A stretch of DNA of 64,000 bases from Theocolax elegans (taxonomy: Eukaryota; Arthropoda; Insecta; Hymenoptera; Cerocephalidae): assembly GCA_026168455.1 (NCBI GenBank), contig CM047427.1, positions 39,808,905 through 39,872,904 on the forward strand. The letters run 5' to 3'. This document shows positions 10,636 through 22,181 of the stretch, in pieces. Each line of letters begins with the position of its first letter. The first letter of the stretch is position 1. Below the pieces are notes generated by a model, which was given only the letters and a program-made list of their open reading frames with translations, was not told where the DNA came from and made no database searches. Both the position numbers and the translations under genes were made by a program.

Positions 10636-10780
10636 TATCTAGTGAATAAATGTTGTGATATTTCATCATTTTCTTTCATATCATCATTAGTAGCTTCCAA
10701 TGTAAATTTTACTAAAGCAGTATCAGGACCTTTATGAAAATATTAAATAAATATTTTGTAACTTTTATTGTATCATATAG
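10636..10780 (-). pseudogene. Helitron Rep/helicase remnant, middle segment
   Basis: Minus-strand translation continues from 11865-12104 across the solo-LTR insertion: CYINIELYDTIKVTKYLF, then after a one-base frame change FHKGPDTALVKF and NDEISQHLFTRY. This corresponds to the CHINVE...KYLYKYVYKGxDRA...DEI..YLDxRYV block of Helitron proteins. It is bordered on the left by the Tc1/mariner-type element. Confidence 0.7.
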
Positions 10781-11864
10781 TATAACGGTAAGCAAGTTAC
10801 CGACGAGGTGAGCAACGCGAAAGAGGATATACAGCACGGCGCGCGCACGAACGCGTAGGAATCGTGCGCGCCTAGTCGAGGTATCAAGTTCGCGCGCACA
10901 AGGTGAGACAACGTGGTGTCGAAGCCGGTACGACCTTTTTAGATAAGAAAAAGAACTAAAGTGTCGGTGTGTTTTGCGTGTGGGTGTGAGCTATTTCTCC
11001 CCACCAACCACCACGTCAGCGTGCGGAGTAGCACGCCCCGCCGTTCCAAAAAAAGGAAGAAAGGAGTCGGCAGCCGTCCCGACCATTGGAGTGAGAGAGA
11101 GAGAGGTAGTGTCGAGGCGAAGGTCTCTCAGTCGCTCAGCCCCTTTCTCCCGCCGATACGAATTACGGAGATTCGCGGTAAGTGGTGCACTACATATAGA
11201 TTCGCGTGTCTTGTAACTTCGTATCCCGATTTACCTGGTACGGTCCAGGAGAGGAAGCGTTCCTCTTGTCCCCTTCTTATGACAAATCCCGCCCGGGTAG
11301 ATAGGTCGGTGGTTCGCGAGAGCCACTTCACGAGAGAAGGCGCGCATGACATAGGCAGCTACTACGTCAGAGCTCCCTACGTCACACGGCGTAACGTATA
11401 GCCATCAGGTTAAGCAGCCGATCATTCCCGGATCGGTTCCTCATAACTCGACCGTTAATAGGTTTTAATGATTTGTTTTCGCACTGGCCTCGGCGATAGT
11501 CATCGGTACGGCTCCCATTGAATTGTTAATGTTAATTTATTATTATTTGATTGTTTATTTAATAAATTGACTCGGCGAGACTAGCTTTCTCGCCGACTAA
11601 CATAATATCTCGATTGTTGATAACGTTTTACCGGTCATAGTCCTCTCCCACGAATACCGCTCTCTTCGGTGTATTGGCAATTTTGGGCATAGGGCCCAAC
11701 ACACGGTATTAAAGCCAAACGAAGTGTTTGGCGTTGTGAACGGCATTGCACGGGAATCAAAGTGATTCCCGGCCGCATCGTGAGACTGTACACCTAGGTT
11801 GGTAAGTTGGGACAGATTGAGCCTAACCGGGGGCCTTACATTCCCCAGTACTTACCCCGTTACA
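10781..11864. mobile_element. Solo LTR, 1084 bp, with ATAG target duplication
   Basis: Begins TATAACGG (one change from TGTAACGG) and ends CCGTTACA. ATAG flanks it at 10777-10780 and 11865-11868. Its ends resemble the LTRs at 51 and 5738, but the body is different and GC-richer, with CGCGCGCACG-like segments at 10838-10905. No internal region is present, so this is the product of LTR-LTR recombination. Excising it, with one duplication copy, rejoins the Helitron frame. The strand of the parent element cannot be told from the symmetric ends. Short frames inside are not genes. Confidence 0.85.
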
Positions 11865-12104
11865 ATAGTTCTATGTTAATATAACATTCCAGTAATAATA
11901 ATAAATAGGGATTATATGACACCATGAAACTATTACCTGCAATTCTATGTTTTGAATATATTAGTTTGTTACCATTATTTCTTCGGTGATAAAAAAGGTA
12001 ACCATCTGGAGTAAAATATGTTTGATTAACATATTGTTTAGGAAAATTTTTTGTACAGCGTGTTTTATCTTTCAATTCAAATAAATAACCCGGCTTTTTA
12101 GCCG
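11865..12104 (-). pseudogene. Helitron Rep/helicase remnant, upstream segment
   Basis: Minus-strand frame with CTKNFPKQYVNQTYFTPDGY, LFYHRRNNG, then SYNPYLLLLLECYINIE. This matches the C.KNFPK...DGYP.Y.RR..G...VVPYNPYLLL...CHINVE block near the middle of Helitron replication-initiator/helicase proteins. The catalytic HUH and helicase domains are not seen. The frame is open upstream to about 12104, where homology fades. The product of the intact gene drives rolling-circle transposition. Confidence 0.75.
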
Positions 12105-12260
12105 TCAGAATTTGTAAGTCAAAAGACCCAGAAAATAAAAAAGCATACTAGTTACTGACAGCCAATCCAACATATTATAAATTCGTCAAGTCTGGCATCC
12201 TTCCTAATGACATATTTAACGTACACAAGCGTTTAGAAGTTGCAGTAATTTAATATTCTA

Positions 12261-13360
12261 CTAATCAGGTAAATCAACATAAACTAAAGAAGCATAATCA
12301 AAGTAAGGCAATAAAAACGGGAAAATATTTCCTCTATTTCTCAATTTATAGAGAATTTCATGTACTCTATTAATGATTTTAGATGCATAGCCATTCCAAT
12401 TTAAATTGTCACTCATTATCTCTCCCAGATTACGCACGGAGTGGACCAACTCAATATTATTACTATCCATTATAATAGGACTCGATTTATCCTCACCATA
12501 CGTTTTCTTAATAATTTTTAATTGCTGAGAAGAGCCTATCAACATTGCTTTAGTCTTATTAAAATTTATGGCCAGTCCATGTGCACCAGACGAGTGCATT
12601 ACCCTATCACCATCTTGCATCAGCTTTGAAATTGAATTATTACAGTCTGCGTCAACATATCCCTCGTTTGAGTTAACTCTAACATAATCCAATTAATAAA
12701 TATAAGAAACAAAATAGGACCTGGAGTAAAACCCTGCGGAACTGATACCGCAGTATTGAGAAACTGAGAAGGAAGATCATCAAATTCTGCAATAGCTTGT
12801 AAATGACCATCCAAATAACTAAAAATCCATTCAACTGCATCATTAGAAAAATTTAATTCTTTAAGTTTCCGTAGAAGTTAAAAGTGATTGATGAAATCAA
12901 AAGCTTTTTTAAAATCAAATAATAGGAATGTGACCAGACCATTCTCAATAGCCAATCTAATATCATCAATAATCCAAAGTAAAGCTGTTTGTGGTAATAT
13001 GTGAGTCCCTAAAACCAGACTGAAAAGGGGATAGAAATTAATTATCCTCTAGGTAGGATGTAATATGCTGTGTAATCAATCGATCAAACACCTTATCAAA
13101 ATGTCCAAGATTAGCAATAGGTCTCGTATCAGAATAAGATTTAGGTTTTGATATTTTGCTTAGTGGAACTATGAAGGCGACTTTCCAAATACTCGGATAC
13201 TGTCAAGAGTCAGAAATAAATTAAACAATTCCGTAAAAGCTGGTATAATAGATGTAAATACATCCTTAAAGTAAATTAAGGACAGACCACTCGACTCCTC
13301 GCTTTAGGAAGAGATGCCGAAAGGGCATGCGCCACTTGAACAGCATCTACTAGCTGAAAT
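12261..13360 (-). pseudogene. LINE reverse transcriptase remnant (Jockey/CR1-like)
   Basis: Several minus-strand frames together spell a non-LTR retrotransposon RT: SYSDTRPIANLGHFDKVFDR (finger region), FLLFDFKKAFDFINHF (motif A region), AVSVPQGFTPGP (QGS.LGP-type motif B, serine replaced), then after the place expected for the FADD motif GLAINFNKTKAMLI and VRNLGEIMSDNLNWN, ending LLPYFDYASLVY. Stops and frame changes are frequent, and the FADD box itself looks lost around 12690. It is truncated at its 3' side (12245), which is unusual because LINE copies are normally truncated at the 5' side. Confidence 0.8.
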
Positions 13361-13782
13361 CAAAACAAAGGACGATTTGTAGGATAGATACCGTGGAATA
13401 ATACTGATTAAGTTCAGTGGCTGGGAAAATTTTCAATGGAGAAATTAATGTTTCCTTAATAACACTCATTCTATTAAAAAAATCTCCAATATTTGGATTG
13501 ATTAGAAATACTGAACAAAGGTTGATTAATTGATAACTATTTTATTCGTACTAAAGCATTATTATACATTTAACTTAAAACTATATAAAATTTTATACAA
13601 TACTCGCTAACATAATTAATAGTAATCGCTATAAAATAATTTGATACATAATACAAATTTAGATTAAAATTGTAGTGTTACACTAGTAAGACGCATTAAT
13701 ATTATAACTTTACGCATTGCATTATACAAATAAAAGCTAAAACGGAAGGTTTAGATAACACTTATCTTACATTGAATCTGAG

Positions 13783-14140
13783 TTATTGATTTCGAGTTTG
13801 AGTTTTTAGCCATTTATTATAGCGACTTTTAAAACATTCTATACTATCACTGTTCCTTATCTCAACTGGTAACCAGTTCCATAACGTCGTTGCCTCGACT
13901 GAGAAGGATGCCGCAAAAGAGTCACATTTTACTGATGGTACATTAAAGATAGAACTTAGCCTCTTCGATCTACGCGTGTCTTCTGGCACGAAGTTCAGTC
14001 TATCAAACAGGTATTGTGGATGATGCGACTCTAACAGCTTATACATGAAAAGTTCTAAATAAAATTTACGACGATACACAGGAGAGAATTAAACCAGACG
14101 TTCATAGTATGGCCTTAAACTACTAGTCCGAGAACTGGCG
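13783..14140 (-). pseudogene. LINE ORF2 C-terminal domain fragment
   Basis: 98 codons from MYRRKFYLELFMYKLLESHH to the TAG/TAA region at 13783, extendable upstream to SSLRPYYERL at about 14135. The pattern RR..F...L.YK.L...P.YL followed by FSVEATTLWNWLPVEIR and FKSRYNKWL is the conserved tail after RT in Jockey/CR1-type LINEs. It is a separate, 5'-truncated insertion whose 3' UTR probably occupies 13530-13782. On the minus strand it lies upstream of the RT fragment 12261-13360, so the two do not form one gene. Confidence 0.75.
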
Positions 14141-15650
14141 ACAAAAATCGACAAGAGTTTTGTCAACGCTAATATTTCAATATATCGTGGTATTCAGGGT
14201 GTACATGAGTCAACACCCACTCCGAAAGTCAGATAGCGGAATAACTGGCGTGGGCGTAGGTTCAAGTATGTCGAACCACGATATGCACTACAAGAGTTTT
14301 GTCAAAGCTGAAAATTGTTGTATAACTTGTTATTAGCATCAAGGTAACGAAGAAATCGGTCAGACCGTATAATTGCGGAACGCGGCTAGTTAGCACGTCG
14401 ATGAAGTTGTCGCGATTTTTATGTTTGTACAAGAGTATTGTCCTGCTTCAAAATTTATTAAAGGTGCATTATTCTGTAAAATTAATAGGAAAAATAGTCA
14501 GACTTCGATTTAATGGAACAAGCCCAATCAGCGCCAGTTTAAAGTGCCGATTTTGCCCGAATTGAATATTAAAAAAACTCAATTTCGTTTGATGTAACAT
14601 ACACTAGTTTAATTATATACAATTAAATAATAATTCCAGAAATAAATTAAGGTATTTATAAATAATTAAAGAATAAATGGTAATGAAATTTTACATATGA
14701 AGATTATTGAACTATTAAATAAATAATATTGCAATTTGAATATTGAAATAACTTTCAATTGCTTAATTTTGTTACAATAAAAAAATTAGTTTTATATTTC
14801 AATATAAACTGTATGGCAGAAACAAAATGAATATGTTTCGCCGGCAGAGACTATTTTTACTTAAATGTAGTCAAGCCGAGCATTCAAAACATCTGTTCGA
14901 ACGGTCCTTTATTTTGAATTGGTGGGGACCAAGCTGCCCTGAATATAATATCATTGGTGTGAGTGAGATGGCCTCTCGATCTTCTATATACCTATTACCT
15001 GGGTTTCTTTCGACGGTTAGAGAAGCGTAGTGTCTCAGATAGTAAACACTCTATTTGAAGAGTGACTGTTTTCCGTATACGTGTTATTTTTTTTGCAAAA
15101 AAGTGATACTTTTTGTTGAAAACACGCTTATTAAATGTAATTAAATGTAAAGAAATATTAAAATATTTTGTCACAAAATAAATCTTTTAAAACATGGTAA
15201 GTTTTATTTATTGCTCTGTAACAAATTACTTTGTATTGTAAGAAAGAAAACTTTAAGTAAAGTGTTAATTTTTTATAGTATAATACAAATTGTTAATAAT
15301 TTGTAATTTTTAATCATTGTTATGAATCTTCATTATTTTCACATAACTTTTTATAATTTGTAGCAAATTTCGGTACATTTATTGATAGTTTCAAAATTAC
15401 ATTTTCATGTCAATAATACGAGTTATTCAACTTTCTGACAGTTTATATAAATGAATGTAATCAATTAATGTTCAGTTATTTTTATATATTATCAATATTA
15501 TTTATAGTATTGACGCTGCAAGTACCTCATCACCTGTTGATAAAATTACTTCGGTATCCGAATCAGTAAACCGTCTGATTATGAAGGGTTATATATTGTA
15601 TTATTGTAATTAAATAATTTTTATATTTTTATTAAATTGTAAAATTATTT
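14141..15650. other. No recognisable gene
   Basis: AT-rich. A near-repeat, CAAGAGTTTTGTCAA, occurs at about 14150 and 14289. A 67-codon plus frame at 14827-15030 resembles nothing I recognise and is probably chance. Confidence 0.5.
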
Positions 15651-15655
15651 ATTCT

Positions 15656-17745
15656 AGTGAAATTGAAGTTGAAGAAATAAATGTCAATAAAAAAAAAAGA
15701 AGAACTTTTGATGCTGTCACTCCAGATTTAGAACCTTTATTAAAAAAAGAAGAGGAGAACAAATTTTAAAGCCACTCTTACCTAAAATACAGAACGTTTT
15801 AGAAAATAAAAAAGAAATTAATCTTTTGTGGATGATTTCACATGCATTTGGTGTGCATAATACTCTAATATGGGTTAGATATAACAGCTTGACATTTCTC
15901 GACGATTCGATAAAGCAAAAAGTTTCGTACATGACAACAATAAATTTATCGCCAACAAATCACGCAGTTGTTAATGAGACAACGAATCAGGCTCAAGAGG
16001 TTGCAGTAGAATGCAAGAAAAGCTACATGCAAATTACATATAACTTAGCAATAGCCAAAGTTGCCCTGCATATTGAAGCTGCAGAAAGTCCGCGATTTGA
16101 TAATTTATTTATAAACGTAGGAGGTTTTCATGCCATGATGGTGTATTTCAAAGCCATTGGAAAGTTTATTGACAATTGCGGTTTACCAAATATTATGATA
16201 GATGCTGAGTTACTATCAGATGGTTCAATGAATGCATTTATAATATTTATAATATATTTATAAGGATAAGCACTTTAATAGGTGCAAAAGATTGTACCCG
16301 ATTTTAAGCCTAGCAATGCAAATATTACATTTTAATAATTTTTTGGCTGTAAGTGGCATATTGATCTCTGAAGATACAAACTTTATATTGCAAACTACGC
16401 GAAAAATAAACAAACCTTTGTTGACATAGATTGTTCATCAATATTAGAACTGATTGAAAAGTATGACGAGCACATCAAAAAAACCTTAAATGGAGAACAT
16501 GAAAAAACGCCTCAGTTTTACATGATGTACATAAAATTTGTCGAGTATTATTTATTGTTTACTGCAAGTATTAGAGGAGGTCATTTCTCTGCATTTAAAT
16601 GTGCTTTACCGAAAATAATAAACTTATTTTTTTCGTTTAATCAGGCAAATTATGCGAGATGGTTCGTTAAATATTATTATAATTTATGTAACGTTAATGA
16701 AACACATCCAGGTCTTGAAAAAACTTTTAAAAAAAGGATCGTTTGGAATTAAGCGTACAGATAACTCATTTTCAAGACAACCTATTGATTTATCTTTAGA
16801 GCCGACACTAAATGCAAATGCGGCCAATAAATTGAGAGGTATTTTACATTTTACTTTACATCATTTCCAGTGTTTTACAATAAACAGGGTTAAAAAAATC
16901 AAGATGTAACATCCGATTTAGAACAAAACAGAATAACCAAAAGCACAAAACAACTCCAAAATGTGATTGACAAGATTACACACAATATAAACCCATTTTG
17001 AGAAAATGTCGAAAAAGATGAGATTTTTAATATTTCCAGCAGGCAAGCAGCATAAACCAAAATTTCAAATTTTTTACTAAATATAGAAACGAATAAAAAT
17101 GCTCAACGAGAAAATTTCATATTGGCATTCTCTGAAAACAGCGACTGTTAGGAAAAACCGATAAAAAAATAAAATATTAACATTGTCCAATACTTAAAAA
17201 AACAGAAAGTTATTTTAAATAATAAGGTTCAAGAAGTACCTTTCTAATAATAAAAAAATTAATAATGAAAAAGTTTTATCGTACCCCTTAATACCTGTGC
17301 CTTTGTCTCTGTGTCATCTCGACGGTGCAATTTGTAAAACGGACAAGTCGGTATTATTAAAAACATTAGAAATTATAATTGATTCTACCAATCATACTCA
17401 TCTGAACATTATTTCAATTGATGTTTTTTTTCTATATTTAATGAAAGATATACCTTCAACGTTTGGCAACATATAAAAACAAGTTTTACAAAATGTATGT
17501 AAGCAAGACGCAAAAACTGTCGGCATAATATTTGACACTTATACATCGCCGTCAATTAAAGACAATGAGCACACTCTTCGCGGTGCCATTTAAAAAAATG
17601 ACTATTGTGTTACCGGAGGAGATCAAAGTCGGCCAAGAGATTTTATAAAAGAACTGCGAAATCTGAAATTTAAAGAAGCACTGTCAATTTTTTTATATCT
17701 GACTGGGAAAATGGCGAGATGGCCCCTTATATTGGTACTAAAATT
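15656..17745 (+). pseudogene. Decayed ORF of an unclassified invertebrate transposon-like family
   Basis: Plus-strand pieces in changing frames add up to most of one large protein. They include KVSYMTTINLSPTNHAVV and MQITYNLAIAKVALHIEAAE at 15930-16080, LFINVGGFHAMMVYFKAIGK to 16170, KHFNRCKRL near 16270, FMMYIKFVEYYLLFTASIRG near 16520, FGIKRTDNSFSRQPIDLSLE near 16745, then PLIPVPLSLCHLDGAICKTD near 17285 and GGDQSRPRDF near 17620. I recognise this motif series from a widespread family of uncharacterised proteins in invertebrate genomes, but cannot name its superfamily. At least five frame breaks or stops make it non-functional. The 17746 LTR element cuts it near its 3' end, and the far side does not resume the frame. 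Confidence 0.55.
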
Positions 17746-19231
17746 TGTAACGCTGCATGGGGATCAGGGTGCAGGTTATATAGTCACAATTTACTATAAA
17801 TAAAATAGGTATTTATTATACTACAAATATCTAAGGGGGTGGGCGCCAACCGCGTTGATTCGCGACGAGTAAGCGATAACTCGCGGGTTATCGTAACTTA
17901 GAAAATGCTTAGCATCGGTTCGCTGTAAGGAGGGGAAGGGGAAGGATGGGAACGAACGGGATGCGCGCACGCACTTTCGGCGGTACTCGGCGGTACCGTC
18001 AGCAGGGGAGTAATGGTTCACCAACCTTTACGTCGTCTCCGGAACACCAGGTTGGGACGCTATTGCTCTCTCTCTCTCTTTCTCTCTCGCTTTGCTCACT
18101 CGTACTCGATCTCTCCGACTTCGAGGCACAAGACACTATATCGGCTATCGATAAAGATTTGTCCGTTCAGGACGGCGGACCGTAGAGCTCTGACTCTCGG
18201 CGTGTTCGAGAGCCCCGTGTTCGCACCGCGCGCCTGCGCAGTACGTACTCGTGCGCGGCACCTCGATCTCGCGTCGTGCGAGCGTGTCGAGTGCCGCGGT
18301 GTTCAGGCTGTATCGGTACAAATCGGCTGTATGGTGCTGTATGCCGTGATGACAACCTGGTGCTGCTGCCGTCTCGGAGACGAGGTACAACCTCTTCCCA
18401 GGTAACTAATAATTCATTAGCTATTAACTGCGTTCTTCAACGGGTACGGCATGAGTTTCAGGTACGAAGCTCACCCGCCGTCGCTTGCTGCTCGAGGCCG
18501 AGTCACCCCTCTCTCTCCTCGACGACGTTGACCTCGCTGATGACTAGCCTCTCCGTTTACGGCTCTAGGTGGGTATTTGGTCGTGAGGTTTACACACATA
18601 TGTGTATTTGTATGCGTTATTGTCCGGGAGATCGGCTATACACGTTGTTTGTGTACATCAACCTAACCTCAATTTACCCTATGATGTTCCTTGTACAGCT
18701 GTAGTAATTATATACAGCTGTACATATCTTTCCTTGTCTTTTATCTTCTTGGCTATGGCTATTTATCCTTTTCCTTGCTCCTTACCCTATTGCTGTGTTT
18801 TTGTTCTTATTAACATCTCTGTTACAGCTGTATCTTGCTTGGCGTTGGAGGTTCTTCGGCTTCCTGCCTGGGTACCACCTCATCGCCTTGACTGCTATGC
18901 TGTGTGGCTTCGGAGGGTCCTGGAGGCTTCCTGGTGATCGCCTCCCTTGAATATCCTGTTTGCTGTGCCAGACTCGGAGGAGCCCACCTGATAATCTGAG
19001 CTCGCCCAAGATCCTCATCGCCAGGTCCACCTCAGTGTTGTGTGCTGTGCTTGGGAAAGGGTTATTAGACTGTGAGGGTAGGCAGGACGTAGTTAATGTG
19101 CGGGTAGGTAGCTAGGGAATAGTATATGGGTAGGTAGTGTAGCTAGGGATTCGTCTAGCTTATTCGGGTAGGTAGGTGTTTGTCAGGGGTTCTGTCGCTC
19201 GCTCTTGACATGTGCCAAGCACATTGTCACA
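17746..19231 (-). repeat. 3' LTR of the gag-only element
   Basis: TGTAACGCTG...TTGTCACA, 1486 bp. It contains a (CT)n run near 18066-18096 and a GGTAGGTAG-rich end (19075-19175). Open frames of up to 142 codons occur inside but are duplicated in the other LTR and show no protein-like features. Confidence 0.93.
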
Positions 19232-19246
19232 ACTCCCCCCCACCAA
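19232..19246 (-). promoter_or_regulatory. Polypurine tract of the gag-only element
   Basis: On the minus strand TGGTGGGGGGGAGT directly precedes the 3' LTR. Bases 19247-20164 between here and the gag stop hold no recognisable gene. Confidence 0.75.
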
Positions 19247-20164
19247 ACCGAAATTACGCGGAAGTCGTAATTTCAATAAAATGCTAACAGTAATGCTAAG
19301 CTAAAAAAAATAAAATAACAAATGCTGCTAATTACTATTTTGCTTAAAATTTCCTATGCTTATGTAATGCTAAAGTTGGTGGGGGTAATTACGCTTGCTT
19401 ACTTAATAAATATCCAAATAGCCGGTGCTATTGGTACGGGGTATAAGTGTATAGTCTCCTTGACTAGCTGCTTGGCTGGAGATCTGTGTATGTATACGCG
19501 CTGTATTGTGTATAACCAAGTTAGCTGCTTTTAAATAAAATAAAATTAATATTAATATAACGACGACTGGCCCCAATACATAAAATATACAGAATAATAT
19601 AGAATATTCGCATTTGTTTGAGAGCTCTATCCCTACTCGCGATACTCTCATACCTCATACTTACATGATGGCAGTCATACTCATACTGTTATACAAATTA
19701 ATATATATATATAAATTCAGGGAATAATGAAAATTAATAAAATAATGAACATGAAATAATATAAAATATAAAAAGAAAATTAATAAGGTGTGGTGAATTA
19801 TTACCTTCTGCTGCTTGTGAGTTCCTCGTTTTGAACTCTTTCAATTACCGATTCATTTAATAATTACATATAATTTAAATTATTTGCTCTGCTTTCCTCA
19901 CCATCCTTATTGTTTGGGAAACTTTGCCATTTTGGGTTAATAAACTACTTCTTACATCAGCTGTTGTTTAGGGACGGGACATGGGATAAGAGGAGAAAAA
20001 AAAATTTTCTTATAACTATTTGGTTAGGGTCTTAATAACTATACTACATTAATTGAACAATATAGTATTTTTATTTGCTCAAAATAATTATATTTTTATA
20101 TTTTTGCTGTCTGGTTAGCGCTGCTGTATGGAGGGAAATGGCGTGGATGGTTTTAAAAGAAAAT

Positions 20165-20756
20165 TTATTTCATCTCTCCCAATTTCCTCTGCATTTTCCA
20201 ATAGCTGTCTGAGCAGCGGGAACAATTTTTGGAGAATACTCCCTTCCTTCCGCAGTTTCTGCAGAAAACTGCGTTTGGAGAAAGGCAGTTCCTCCAGCTA
20301 TGTCCCAGTCCCCCGCAATTCCAACACCCCGGGCGACATTTGCTCGGTTTGGGGCGGGACATACGTGCTTCTGCCGGGATACTCCCGCTCGTCCTTAGGA
20401 TTGTCCCCGCTGCGGCAGACTGCGTAGAGGTGCCGGGGAGGTCCATGAGAGAGGGGAGGGTTGTAGGGGGCTGTACTGGTTGGGACATAAGGGATGGTAG
20501 AGTCGTGAGGGCGGATGGTTGCGGTTCTTTAAATTTTCTTGGGTAAATTGGCTTTTGCTCTACGTAGCTTGGCGTGCTGACTTTATTTAGCTTGAATTTC
20601 TGCTTTTTCGGCGATTCAGCCCTTCGCTCATTTTTTTGTGTTTGTTGCCAATAATTGCTACTTTTCCTATTCTTTACAGCTTCGCTGTTCTGCTGCTTAG
20701 GTTCTTGCTTAGGAGGTACTGTATTTTCCCTTGCTGCTTGAGGGCTGTTCGGCTTC
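20165..20756 (-). pseudogene. Gag C-terminal part with zinc knuckles
   Basis: Frame open from the end of the upstream gag frame. It has a proline/lysine-rich linker (PKKQKFKLNK, PIYPRKFKEP), then CWNCGGLGHSWRNC, a full CX2CX4HX4C knuckle, followed by CRNCGRKGVFSKNC, in which the histidine position is valine. It ends LGEMK. In gag this part binds the element RNA. It is out of frame with 20756-22075, so a frameshift near 20756 separates it from the rest. No capsid (major homology) region is evident between the two, which suggests an internal deletion. Confidence 0.7.
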
Positions 20757-22181
20757 TATAGGTACTGGTGCTGTATTTTCTTTTGTGGGTTGCTAGCTAT
20801 GAGTGCTATAGACTTTGCAGGTACTCCAATATCTGCCCTCTGCTCTGAGGAAACTGCTGCTGATTTACGGGTATACCTGAATGCTGGATTAAACGTACTT
20901 TGCTGCTGCTGTATGTGTGGGTTAGCTGGGATCGAGTACGTTTCGTTGTTCTCCTGTTGCACTGGCGAACTGCTATGCTGTCTATTTTGCTGAGAGCTGT
21001 GTATTTCGATCAATTTGCTGTATAATTGCTGCATTTGCTCTATTTGCTGCTCCAATCGTCTAACTTGTTCATCGTATTTATTTTCGAGCTCTTTCTCGGT
21101 ATTTTGCGTCTCTTTTGGAACGTTGGGTTCTGCTACTCCATCGTCTTCCCAATGGACACTCTGTACATTCCTATGTACATTGCTCAAGTGTGTGCTGCTT
21201 GTGGGATTATCTCTGTTTTCGCGTGCCTGATTGACTCTTTTTTCTTGGGTCGCTATTTCGGGTTCTGCATTGCTGTGCGGTGGCGTATTTGCGGGGCTTA
21301 CCGGTCTGGGTACGAGTGCAATAGGGGAAAAAGGGCTTGTGCTTACTGGACGAAAAGCTGAGAGTTGGATAGTTTGGGTTGGTCTCGGTCGGGTATCTGT
21401 ATAAATGTTGGTACTGTATGTGGTAACTGGAGCTGTATATTGGGTAAATGGGTTATCTATGAGGTCTGGGTTTGTGGGAGATGAAGGGGCTAATGTGTGG
21501 ATGGGGTAATAGGAAGTCGAATTTATGCTCAACTGTGTTGTCGTTAAGCTTGGGACTGTATGCGTTAATTCCATCATCGAATTATCGCATACTGGTGACG
21601 GTAGACTCAATCTATATGCTGTAGATTGAGCTTGAGGACGATTTGCTGCGCTGCTTATCCCTAAATTTTCATTATTTAATCGCTGTAAATTTTCTCTCGC
21701 GTTGCTGTTTTTCCTTACAGCCGATTGTATTTCCGATCCGTATTCCATTTCCGGTAATGACAACAAATTCTCATTACTTATGGAGATTGGATCTCGGTAT
21801 TGTCCTCGTGATTGTCCGGTTGGCAATTGAATGTAAAGCATCCGTCTTGCTTTACTGCTTCTTTCTGGGGCTGTATTTATAGCGATAGTGGGGATATTTC
21901 CTCTTTCTGATTGCGTAAGGGACAAATCTGTATCTATAATCGGGTTAGCCTCGTCTACTGCTGCATTCCAGTCAGCAGACGATGGTCCGAAATTACGTCT
22001 AATTTCGTACCTAGCTAACCCATCTCTAATAATTTTGCTATCTGCGTCTATGTTTATTCCGACTTTTACCATCACTGGTATTATTAATACTGCGTCGTAT
22101 TACACCGGCACCTACTGCTGGTTGTAACACCGATAAGTCTTCTCCCAAAATTAAATCAAGGTCATCACCATTGTGAGACAT
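20756..22181 (-). pseudogene. Gag N-terminal part, frameshifted near its start
   Basis: The likely start is the ATG at 22181 (MSHNGDDLDLILGEDLSVLQ), whose frame is broken near 22080. The main frame then runs 22075-20756. The protein is low-complexity, rich in S, T, P, N and Q, with a coiled-coil stretch ENKYDEQVRRLEQQIEQMQQ at about residues 335-360 of the main frame. It has no similarity that I can name beyond its position between primer site and zinc knuckles. Confidence 0.6.

Noticed and set aside
10961..11401. 146-codon plus-strand frame
   Set aside because: Lies wholly inside a solo LTR; mirrored frames on both strands and no recognisable domain.
18013..18704. Open frames up to 142 codons in the LTRs at 17746-19231 and 23530-25018
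   Set aside because: Overlapping frames on both strands through CT-rich LTR sequence, no protein-like motifs, and present only because the LTR is duplicated.
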